A DNA stretch of 6,995 nt from positions 1 through 6,995 of the forward strand of contig CAJQNM010000213.1 of assembly GCA_905479665.1 (NCBI GenBank), written 5' to 3'. Below the pieces are notes generated by a model, which had not been told where the DNA came from, ran no database searches, and was given only the letters and a program-made list of their open reading frames with translations. Origin of the DNA: an uncultured Saprospiraceae bacterium (GTDB lineage Bacteria; Bacteroidota; Bacteroidia; Chitinophagales; Saprospiraceae). A program made the position numbers and the translations under genes. This document shows, one piece after another, positions 1 to 5,565 of this stretch (position 1 is the first letter of the stretch; every line of letters starts with the position of its first letter).

Positions 1-47
1 CGGGCAGCTGGAAAATAGCTGGTTTCATCGGCTATCTCCCCTACCCT

Positions 48-449
48 ATGGGAACGGCAGACTCCACGCCGGCCAAGAAGCAACCGAGCGGGGCCACCCA
101 ACATAAAACTGCAGGACCTTACTCACCCGTATTAGAAGTCAATGCCTCTAAACTCGTTGTCATCTCCGGGCAAGCATCCATCGATCCAGATGGCCAGGTG
201 ATCGGAACGACGATCGAGGAGCAAGCCCACTACACCCTAAAAAATTGCCTTACGCAGCTGCAAACGGCAGGCTGTGATTTTTCAGATGTATTTAAGGTGA
301 ATGTTTATTTAACCGACCTGGATGAATGGCCAGCATTTAATGACGTTTATAGAACTTATTTTCCTCACCCCATGCCGGTGCGGGCAGCCGTACAAACAGG
401 CTTACTCATGACCCTTAAAGTCGAAATAGAAATGTGGGCGGCTAAGTAG
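48..449 (+). CDS. RidA/YjgF/UK114-family protein (start uncertain, frame open to the window edge)
   Basis: Family role: RidA proteins are small cytosolic trimers, and many hydrolyse reactive enamine/imine intermediates from PLP-dependent amino acid dehydratases. Seen: the family landmarks occur in order, with GPYSPV at residues 23-28, ISGQ at 39-42, a helix with TLKN, VYLTD near 86-90, a W-x-x-F-N-D-x-Y-x-x-YF block at 94-105, PVRAAV at 110-115 and VEIE at 125-128. R112 corresponds to the substrate-carboxylate-binding Arg (R105 in E. coli RidA). The Cys usually found two residues later is Ala, so this is probably not a canonical RidA but another Rid subgroup. The start is doubtful: there is no Shine-Dalgarno before ATG 48, the first 20 residues lie outside the domain, and the same frame stays open upstream to base 3 without a stop. 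The gene may therefore be longer or fused. It ends 34 bp before the CBM9-like gene, on the same strand, and is probably in the same operon. Confidence 0.85.
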   Translation: MGTADSTPAKKQPSGATQHKTAGPYSPVLEVNASKLVVISGQASIDPDGQVIGTTIEEQAHYTLKNCLTQLQTAGCDFSDVFKVNVYLTDLDEWPAFNDVYRTYFPHPMPVRAAVQTGLLMTLKVEIEMWAAK

Positions 450-464
450 TGAATAGATTATAGC

Positions 465-484
465 GAATAGTTAAGAATAGTTAA
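465..484 (+). repeat. Tandem 10-bp repeat (GAATAGTTAA x2) abutting a start codon
   Basis: GAATAGTTAA occurs twice back to back at 465-474 and 475-484, and a further GAATAG lies at 451-456. The last base of the second copy is the A of the ATG start of the CBM9-like gene. The 34-bp RidA/CBM9 gap is almost entirely this AT-rich repeat and carries no Shine-Dalgarno. It may be a simple replication-slippage repeat or may set an unstructured leader for translation. No function is shown. Confidence 0.6.
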
Positions 485-1197
485 TGATGAAGATATTTTC
501 CGCTCCCATACTACCCGGTTTCCTGCTGCTCATTATGTACTTAAATACACCGACAGAAAACAAAGAATATCTCGTCAATAAAGTAACGGGCGAAATGGAA
601 ATCGATGGCAAGGGCAGCAGCGCACTATGGTCAGCTGCCCATGAGCTGACCGACTTCACCATTCCCTGGTTTGAAGATCAGCATCCTCAGGCCACTTCTT
701 TTCGGGCACTCTGGTCAGACGAGGATTTCTTTTTCCTCTACCAGGCCGAAGATGACGACATTGTGGCTCCCGGCGAAGACGGTGACAAACGCGGTGTACT
801 CCCCTCCGATCGAGTCGAGCTTTTCTTTAAGGCCAATGGTGGCATGGATCCCTACTACTGCCTGGAACTAGATCCTCGAAGTCGAGTACTGGATTACATC
901 GCACGTCTCTATCGAAATACCGATTTCGATTGGAGTTGGCCTGAAGGGCACCTGGAGATCAAAACATCCATTCATGATTCGGGCTATGTCGTCGAAGGCC
1001 GCATCAGTATGCAATCATTAAAGGAGATGGGCATTCTGCAAGATGGCGTGATGCTGACGGGATTATTTCGTGGCGATTATTACCACACTTCTCCGGAAGA
1101 GACTGAAGTACGCTGGATCACTTGGGTGCGTGGAGATAAAGACAAGCCCGATTTCCACATCGAATCTGTTTACGGTAAATTAATCCTGCAAAACTGA
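484..1197 (+). CDS. CBM9-like (carbohydrate-binding family 9-like) protein
   Basis: This is a 237-residue protein consisting of essentially one CBM9-like beta-sandwich domain, the fold found in xylanases and in stand-alone Bacteroidota proteins. Seen: IDGKG...LW at residues 40-49, F-R-ALW-S-D-E-D-FFFLY at 73-86, the acidic run AEDDDI at 88-93, SDRVELFF at 108-115, YYCLELDP at 124-131, W-SWPEG near 150-155 and a closing GKLIL. The aromatic and acidic positions fit a sugar-binding face. The N-terminus is MMK plus a hydrophobic stretch (residues 5-20) that could be a signal peptide or anchor. It has no lipobox Cys and no clear cleavage site. ATG 535 (M18) is an alternative start just before the domain and would give a cytosolic protein. 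The stop overlaps the symporter start by one base (TGATG), so the two are probably translationally coupled, and the protein may bind the transported compound or a polymer of it. Substrate unknown. Confidence 0.82.
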   Translation: MMKIFSAPILPGFLLLIMYLNTPTENKEYLVNKVTGEMEIDGKGSSALWSAAHELTDFTIPWFEDQHPQATSFRALWSDEDFFFLYQAEDDDIVAPGEDGDKRGVLPSDRVELFFKANGGMDPYYCLELDPRSRVLDYIARLYRNTDFDWSWPEGHLEIKTSIHDSGYVVEGRISMQSLKEMGILQDGVMLTGLFRGDYYHTSPEETEVRWITWVRGDKDKPDFHIESVYGKLILQN

Positions 1198-2660
1198 TGG
1201 CCGGATTCGCTACTATCGATGGGATCATCGTCGTCGCATACACCATGACGGCTGTCGGCCTAGGGCTGTGGGTTCGAAAATACATCAAGGGTGTCGATGA
1301 TTTTTTAGTCGCCGGTCGCAGAGTCGATCTCTATTTGGGCATAGCCTCTTTGGCAGCAACCGAATTTGGCATCGTCACCTGCATGGCCAATGCCCAGCTT
1401 GGTTACAACTATGGCTTTGCAGGAATTACTCCCGGCATTGCGCTTTTTCTGGCCATGTACCTGGTTGGTGTTACCGGGCTGTGCATCAAACCCCTTCGCG
1501 ATCAAGGTGTCGTGACCCTGCCGGAGTTTTTTGAAAAAAAGTTTGGTCAAAAAGTCCGTTGGGCTGCCGGTGTCGTCATCGTCTTGGGTGGTCTGCTCAA
1601 CATGGGTGTCTTCTTGCGGATGGGAGGAGACTTCCTCACCACGGTCATCGGATTTGACGAAAAATACCTGGAGGTGGTCATGACAGTCGTACTCTTGCTC
1701 GTTGCACTATATACGCTCTTAGGAGGAATGATCTCTGTCCTGGTGACTGACTACCTGCAATTCATCTTTATGAGTATTGGTCTCATTGCTGTGGCTTCCT
1801 ACTTCCTGCTCACCTATGGCTGGAACGATGTCACCAACTCCCTGGCCGCTGCGCATGGCGAGTCTGCGTTCAATCCTTTCAGTGCCGGAGGCTATGGCCT
1901 TGAGCGGATGCTCTTTGACGCACTCATCGCATTGGCCACCATACTTACCTGGCAGACCATGATATCGCGCGTGCTTTCGGCCAAGGATTCTGAAACCGGA
2001 CAGAAAATATACCGGGGCACAGCTCCTTTCTTTCTTGTCCGCTTTGCCTTGCCAGCCTTTTTGGGAGTAGTCGCTCTGCATTATTTTTCAGACACCACCG
2101 TTTCTTCAGATATTATGGCCATGCCAAAATTACTGGCGGTGGCCGTACCGACTGGCCTCATCGGCTTGCTGGTGGCCGCCATGCTCGCTGCAGATATGTC
2201 GACAAATTCCAGCTATATGATTGCTTGGAGCTCGGTGATCTACAATGATATTCTCTACCCTTGGCACAAAGGTCGCTGGAGCACTAAAAAAGGACTTCGG
2301 GTCAATCGATTTCTCATAGTGGTGATCGGCCTCTTTCTTTTACTGTATGGATTGTGGTATCCTCTTCAGGGAGATCTCTGGGTGTACTTGCAAGTCACCG
2401 GGACAATCTATTTGGCCAGCATGAGTACCCTACTCCTGGCCGCATGCTATTGGGAAAAAGCAAATAATTGGGGAGCCATCGCAGCAATTGCGATCGGAGC
2501 AATCGTCCCATTGGGGTATTTAATTTTACAGCAAATCGAGTCCACCACCCACATCGCCGACAATATTGGTCCCTTCTGGGCAGGAAATTTAGCCTTTCTC
2601 TGCACCGGATTGGCTATGTATATTGGATCATTGATCAAACCAAAAACGTCCTTCGCATGA
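1197..2660 (+). CDS. Sodium:solute symporter (SSS family, TC 2.A.21)
   Basis: This inner-membrane protein of 487 residues is of usual length for the SSS family and has about 13 hydrophobic segments spread along it. Seen: the N-terminal KGVDDFLVAGRR loop (31-42), followed by the first family helix A-A-T-E-F-G (53-58), TLPEFFEKKFG (107-117), the SSS signature Y-T-L-L-G-G-M-I-S with VTDYLQ (172-188), and the helix with AADMSTNSS (331-339), which lies where known SSS proteins place the Ser/Thr of the Na2 sodium site. Family knowledge says Na+ gradients drive solute uptake. SSS substrates include sugars, amino acids and vitamins, and motifs alone do not identify this one. The CBM9-like neighbour favours a carbohydrate. 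The start ATG overlaps the previous stop by one base, and the stop overlaps a 44-residue membrane protein by four bases (ATGA). The gene has no Shine-Dalgarno of its own, so coupled translation is likely. Confidence 0.93.
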   Translation: MAGFATIDGIIVVAYTMTAVGLGLWVRKYIKGVDDFLVAGRRVDLYLGIASLAATEFGIVTCMANAQLGYNYGFAGITPGIALFLAMYLVGVTGLCIKPLRDQGVVTLPEFFEKKFGQKVRWAAGVVIVLGGLLNMGVFLRMGGDFLTTVIGFDEKYLEVVMTVVLLLVALYTLLGGMISVLVTDYLQFIFMSIGLIAVASYFLLTYGWNDVTNSLAAAHGESAFNPFSAGGYGLERMLFDALIALATILTWQTMISRVLSAKDSETGQKIYRGTAPFFLVRFALPAFLGVVALHYFSDTTVSSDIMAMPKLLAVAVPTGLIGLLVAAMLAADMSTNSSYMIAWSSVIYNDILYPWHKGRWSTKKGLRVNRFLIVVIGLFLLLYGLWYPLQGDLWVYLQVTGTIYLASMSTLLLAACYWEKANNWGAIAAIAIGAIVPLGYLILQQIESTTHIADNIGPFWAGNLAFLCTGLAMYIGSLIKPKTSFA

Positions 2661-2791
2661 ACAATTTATTGTGGCTTATTTTCCTTGTAGCGATCTTAGT
2701 TTGGTATGCTTTCGTGACTGCAAAAGTAGCCTTCCGGGGTTTTGGGAATATCACAGTGATGTTGAAGGGGATGGAGGAGGAGGATACGTAG
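2657..2791 (+). CDS. Small one-helix membrane protein, probable symporter accessory subunit
   Basis: A 44-residue ORF starts inside the symporter stop codon (ATGA overlap, bases 2657-2660). Seen: a single transmembrane helix of about 20 residues (LLWLIFLVAILVWYAFVTAK) near the N-terminus, then a short basic/hydrophobic linker, and an acidic tail GMEEEDT. By the positive-inside rule the K and R after the helix put the C-terminus in the cytosol. Short one-TM or two-TM proteins encoded next to SSS transporters are known as small symporter accessory proteins, and the position, size and overlap fit that pattern. A longer frame exists upstream (from 2468), but it lies wholly inside the symporter and includes clearly non-membrane sequence, so I take 2657 as the start. 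The role is inferred from position. Confidence 0.75.
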   Translation: MNNLLWLIFLVAILVWYAFVTAKVAFRGFGNITVMLKGMEEEDT

Positions 2792-2808
2792 GTTGACCTT
2801 GCTACAGG
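2792..2808. other. 17-bp convergent gap between symporter operon and hip operon
   Basis: Two operons end head-on here with only 17 bp between stop codons. A short inverted repeat (AGGT-TG-ACCT) is present, but there is no convincing terminator stem with a U-run on either strand. Readthrough from each operon would make antisense RNA to the other. Confidence 0.4.
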
Positions 2809-3792
2809 CTATTTCTTTATTACATTATATCTCGTATTGTAGTCTATAGTATAGCTCTTTTTTGTCCGATCATTTAGATATGACCTATTGATTAAATCGT
2901 AAACCAAATCTTTACCATTTAAAAATGTCTCGAAAATTTTATCTCGTCTCTTTACCTTGACCCCTATTTTGAGACCAAATTTCAACAGGTCATTTCGACT
3001 TGGGTTTCGCACCGTCCCATCTGCGTACAATCCTTTTTTGAGAGCAAAAACAGTATCTGCCACATGAATTCTAGTATTCAACAAGTCATAGACAGGACTC
3101 ATTATGAAATCACCGGAAATAGTTTCTATCAATGAGAAGTTTTTCAAATGAGCATCTCCATTGGAAAATAGGAAATTGAATAGTATGAGTCTATAGTATT
3201 TCTCTATTTCAATTTGATACGCACCCACGTACTTTCTAATCAGGCCAGCAACTTCCTCATAGCTTATATTACCATATTTATATTCTTTTCCATGTGAGTC
3301 TAATGTTCTTTCAGCCAAACTTGCGAAATCCTCTGTAGCGCATTTAGTTCCATCGCTCTTTACGTCAAATCTCTTGGTTATGTAGGCCTGCTCCCCACTT
3401 CTAAAAAATATTAGTGCATTCGGAGCTGTATCAATTCCATATACCTGCTGTGCGATTTGCATAGTTAAATGCTCATTTGCAGGTGCTTGTTCTACAAATT
3501 TTAAATCTCTTGGAATGGGTTTAAGGATATAATTCCCCACCTCTCCAGCACGTGTTAATCTCAATTTATTTTTCTCCAGGATAAATGACATTTTTTCCTG
3601 AGCACCTGAAATCGAAATCCTATTCCTATTTTCAATAAATTTTTGATTGTCTTCTTCTGAGCGACCGGCACTTTCATATGGTAAAACATGATTAACTTTT
3701 TTGCCCGCGAACACTCTTCTTAAACACCCTGGGCTGTACGTCGTAAAGCCTTTTTTCAAAGTGCCTGGGCAAACGGATACTTCGATAGTCAT
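2809..3792 (-). CDS. hipT: HipT-like Ser/Thr kinase toxin (stand-alone HipA C-terminal kinase)
   Basis: This 327-residue protein is a HipA-type kinase lacking the N-terminal HipA domain, which is encoded by the gene just before it. Seen: a Gly-rich-loop-type segment R-I-S-I-S-G-A-Q-E-K-M (58-68) carrying the S-I-S pair S60/S62, the position of the two autophosphorylation serines of E. coli O127 HipT; YILKP (88-92) with a candidate ATP-binding Lys91; NEH (106-108); YITKRFD (137-143); the catalytic loop NGDAHLKNFS (211-220) with D213 and N218; and SPVYDLLNT (232-240) with the metal-binding D236. All catalytic residues appear intact. Characterised relatives inhibit translation by phosphorylating an aminoacyl-tRNA synthetase (GltX for HipA, TrpS for E. 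coli HipT). The target here is unknown. The ATG overlaps the hipS-like stop by four bases (ATGA). The gene is AT-rich relative to the symporter operon, consistent with horizontal acquisition. Confidence 0.9.
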   Translation of the reverse strand: MTIEVSVCPGTLKKGFTTYSPGCLRRVFAGKKVNHVLPYESAGRSEEDNQKFIENRNRISISGAQEKMSFILEKNKLRLTRAGEVGNYILKPIPRDLKFVEQAPANEHLTMQIAQQVYGIDTAPNALIFFRSGEQAYITKRFDVKSDGTKCATEDFASLAERTLDSHGKEYKYGNISYEEVAGLIRKYVGAYQIEIEKYYRLILFNFLFSNGDAHLKNFSLIETISGDFIMSPVYDLLNTRIHVADTVFALKKGLYADGTVRNPSRNDLLKFGLKIGVKVKRRDKIFETFLNGKDLVYDLINRSYLNDRTKKSYTIDYNTRYNVIKK

Positions 3793-4121
3793 TTATTTCC
3801 ATTTACCTCCGCAACAACTATTGCACCTATAGCATCGACAGACGATGTGGCTAGTAATAGACCAAAATGATCATCTTCACTTAGTTGATGTCGTCTCAAC
3901 TGGATTTTTCTGTTTTCTCCTTCGGCAAGCATATTGAAGAAAAATGGGAATAGGTTACTTGACTTATATTGCTTTTTAGTTTTTGGCATAGTTAAACTCA
4001 CCGCAGGAAGCTTATTGTTTTGAAAATATTCATTTTCGTATTCAAAGGAGTAGCTTTTGTCGGCATCCTCTCGTATAGTTCCCACCAATACTGAATTTCT
4101 ATAGATCTTAGCTGTTCTCAC
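3789..4121 (-). CDS. hipS: HipS-like antitoxin (stand-alone HipA N-terminal domain)
   Basis: This 110-residue protein corresponds to the N-terminal subdomain of HipA (the couple_hipA region) as a separate polypeptide. Seen: A-K-I-Y-R-N-S-V-L-V-G-T-I-R at 4-17, VSLTMP at 41-46, LFPFFFNMLAEGENR at 57-71, D-D-H-F-G-LLL at 83-90, and DAIGAIVV at 96-103, all in the order seen in HipA. In the tripartite HipBST system HipS, not HipB, neutralises the kinase. The protein contains no tryptophan, although a conserved Trp of E. coli HipS plugs the HipT active site. The start is GTG (minus-strand bases 4121-4119), overlapping the hipB stop by one base, and its stop overlaps the kinase start, so the three genes should be translated together. 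Family placement is confident; the antitoxin role is inferred. Confidence 0.87.
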   Translation of the reverse strand: MRTAKIYRNSVLVGTIREDADKSYSFEYENEYFQNNKLPAVSLTMPKTKKQYKSSNLFPFFFNMLAEGENRKIQLRRHQLSEDDHFGLLLATSSVDAIGAIVVAEVNGNK

Positions 4122-4324
4122 TATTTCTTAGTTTTGATTGAAAGCTCCATACCCAATACATCAAGAATATTCACCAGAGTATGGAATGTTGGATTGGTTT
4201 TACCTGATTCCAACCCTTTGATAGTCCTAAGGCCTATGTCGGTTAGTTCCGATAGTTCTTTTTGACTGATCCTCAATATCTTCCTTCTTTCCTTTATTAC
4301 GTTGACTAGATCTCCTACGTGCAT
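4121..4324 (-). CDS. hipB: HipB-like Xre-family HTH regulator
   Basis: This 67-residue protein is essentially a single Xre-type helix-turn-helix domain (HTH_3). Seen: RISQKELSELTDIG at 18-31, then RTIKGLESGKTNPTFHTL at 33-50, with the recognition-helix region followed by the usual E-S-G-K-x-N-P-T turn, and a last helix LVNILDVLG. The short K-rich tail ends at residue 67. HipB proteins dimerise, bind operators upstream of their own operon and repress it, usually in complex with the kinase. It is the first gene of the operon, and a GTG-started hipS-like gene overlaps its stop by one base. No Shine-Dalgarno lies before the ATG; the leader is A/T-rich with a run of eight T on the coding strand. 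Two repeats at 4380-4399 and 4442-4461 are possible operators. Confidence 0.88.
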   Translation of the reverse strand: MHVGDLVNVIKERRKILRISQKELSELTDIGLRTIKGLESGKTNPTFHTLVNILDVLGMELSIKTKK

Positions 4325-4379
4325 TATATGGCTCTTTTAGTGTAAAAAAAAGCAAAACCCTTCAACAAGATAAGGAGAT

Positions 4380-4399
4380 GGTGCAATATACAGCACTAT
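4380..4399. repeat. Operator-like repeat copy 1 upstream of hipB
   Basis: GGTGCA-A-TATA-nnn-CACTAT matches the copy at 4442-4461 at 16 of 20 positions. This copy also contains the inverted repeat GTGC-8nt-GCAC (4381-4396). It lies about 55-75 bp upstream of the hipB start, a plausible place for autoregulation by an HTH dimer. Binding is inferred. Confidence 0.4.
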
Positions 4400-4441
4400 G
4401 TGGTGATTTTACTAGCTTTTTCAACGCAAAGCCATTGATTT

Positions 4442-4461
4442 GGTGCAGTATAATACACTAT
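4442..4461. repeat. Operator-like repeat copy 2 upstream of hipB
   Basis: GGTGCA-G-TATA-nnn-CACTAT is a second copy in the same orientation, 62 bp from copy 1. Inside it GTAT-A-ATAC forms a small dyad. The 62-bp spacing is close to six helical turns, which would put both copies on the same DNA face. It could instead be part of the mobile-element remnant next to it. Confidence 0.35.
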
Positions 4462-4534
4462 CGCCAGCAATATGCATTTGTCTAATGAGCACCTCCAATA
4501 ACTCTTTTGCAATGATAACGCAGGATTCTTTTTC

Positions 4535-4582
4535 AGATACGAGGCGCCAAAACGGAGTTTAGCAGGGCTAAGTGAGTATTTT
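4535..4582. mobile_element. Remnant related to the inverted-repeat element at 6574-6736
   Basis: These 48 bases align without large gaps to 6627-6673 inside the MITE-like element. Both show AGA(t)ACGAG, an A-run followed by CGnAG, a small hairpin of form TAGC-3nt-GCTA (here TTAGC-AGG-GCTAA at 4559-4571), and GAGTATTTT. Similarity stops soon after; this copy continues with GACAACCTG where the other runs on to its terminal repeat. I see no second end of the element here, so it is probably a decayed or partial copy. The relationship is seen by eye only. Confidence 0.45.
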
Positions 4583-4682
4583 GACAACCTGTCTGCCAAG
4601 GCAGGGCCTGTCGCAGCACATGTATGATGTGTCGACCGCTAGCGAGACATCGCATCACACCGCACGTCGTCTTTAAGTCAGT

Positions 4683-5474
4683 CTATTCCAGATGTCTTAA
4701 ATATATTTCTGGGTTATTTAGAAATGATTTTGTAATACGATAGTGCTCAGTGTCCTCTAAATCAGTTTTCTCCATACCCGAGTCAGTTACTTCATAAATT
4801 GTGGAGTGTGGAATTGACATGAGAATTGGCGAATGTGTAGCAATTATAAACTGCGACAAATGTTCTTTAATATGCGAATTGATATGATATATCAAAGAAA
4901 GTTGTTTTGCTGGCGATAGAGCAGCTTCCGGCTCATCTAAAATAAAGATGCCCTTAGAGCTTACTTTCTCTTGTATTATTTTTAGATACGCCTCTCCGTG
5001 CGAAAAAGCATTCAATTCTTGTCCATAATTCTTACGCATATGATACAATTGATAATTTGCATTATCCTTCATTTGCTCAATGATATGCTTCGGGATTTCA
5101 CCTTCTAGTTCAGATAACTGCGAATGCAACGATTGGTCTCTCCTCTGAACGCTATTTAGGTAGTCTCCAAAGTCTTCTGCCCTAAAGAAAAATCCGAGTG
5201 GCGAATCTATCTTAAAAAGCAATTCCAAATACTCAGAAACTCTAATCGCTCCCTCAAACGACCTTTTGGAATATTCAGCCCCATCCATATGAGGTAACTG
5301 CAGTCTAAAAGCAATGGACTCTACTAGCGTAGATTTACCAGTTCCATTGTCTCCGATAAAAAAAGTAATTGGATTGGACAAGTCAATATTTCGCGCAAAC
5401 TTTATCGCTGGAACGTTAAACGGAAAAGGATTTGACTTCTCCGTGTTAATATTTAAACTCCTTAAATAACTCAT
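4683..5474 (-). CDS. COG3910-type ABC-like AAA ATPase (RecF/OLD-like)
   Basis: From ATG 5474 this is a 263-residue stand-alone ATPase. Seen: an N-terminal strand region with N-P-F-P-F-N-V-P-A; Walker A GDNGTGKST at 41-49; FFFRAEDF at 95-102; an ABC-signature-like FSHGE at 157-161; Walker B FILDEPEAALSP at 177-188 with the catalytic Glu; the H-loop/switch ATHSP at 212-216; and the C-terminal DTEHYRITKSFLNNPEIYLRHL block typical of this predicted-ATPase family. There is no coiled coil, TOPRIM or nuclease domain, so it is shorter than OLD or RecF proteins. Its function is unknown; ABC-type ATPases of this class act as dimers on DNA or with partner proteins. I chose 5474 because family members begin just before the first beta strand. 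ATG 5501 and GTG 5534 are in frame upstream but add unrelated residues. It stands alone on its strand. Confidence 0.85.
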   Translation of the reverse strand: MSYLRSLNINTEKSNPFPFNVPAIKFARNIDLSNPITFFIGDNGTGKSTLVESIAFRLQLPHMDGAEYSKRSFEGAIRVSEYLELLFKIDSPLGFFFRAEDFGDYLNSVQRRDQSLHSQLSELEGEIPKHIIEQMKDNANYQLYHMRKNYGQELNAFSHGEAYLKIIQEKVSSKGIFILDEPEAALSPAKQLSLIYHINSHIKEHLSQFIIATHSPILMSIPHSTIYEVTDSGMEKTDLEDTEHYRITKSFLNNPEIYLRHLE

Positions 5475-5533
5475 TTTCGCGAATCGATGTATTAGTTGCA
5501 TTAAAACTGCACTCAGAAAATGCCCTCCCAGCA

Positions 5534-5565
5534 CTCAGTGATCCCGCTGAGGGCCATGATGCCCT
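5534..5565. repeat. Two overlapping hairpins upstream of the ATPase
   Basis: CTCAGTG-ATCC-CGCTGAG (5534-5551) forms a 7-bp stem with one G-T pair and a 4-nt loop. AGGGC-CATGAT-GCCCT (5550-5565) forms a 5-bp stem. They share two bases, so they compete. On the minus strand they lie between the GNAT remnant stop and the ATPase start. No U-run follows, so they do not look like an intrinsic terminator. Confidence 0.4.

Larger units (their letters stand above)
4325..4682. other. Non-coding interval with operator-like repeats and mobile-element remnant
   Basis: This 358-bp interval holds no credible gene. A 67-residue frame on the minus strand (4396-4599) has no recognisable domain and spans both the repeats and the element remnant, so I do not call it. 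From left to right it contains the A/T-rich hipB leader, two related 20-bp repeats, a segment aligning with the element at 6574-6736, a CTGCC-AA-GGCAG inverted repeat at 4592-4603, and a structured GC-richer stretch near 4616-4671 downstream of the ATPase gene. Confidence 0.5.

Noticed and set aside
1719..2081. 120-residue minus-strand frame and others inside the symporter
   Set aside because: Shadow of the SSS gene; no start signal and no domain.
2468..2656. Longer N-terminus for the small membrane protein
   Set aside because: Lies entirely inside the symporter gene in another frame; residues are His/Arg/Asn-rich and not membrane-like, while 2657 gives a clean ATGA overlap.
4396..4599. 67-residue minus-strand open frame
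   Set aside because: No recognisable domain, odd composition, and it spans the operator-like repeats and element remnant; best seen as non-coding.
5475..5534. Upstream GTG/ATG starts (5534, 5501) for the ATPase
   Set aside because: They add residues not typical of the family and cut into the hairpin region; ATG 5474 begins just before the first domain strand.
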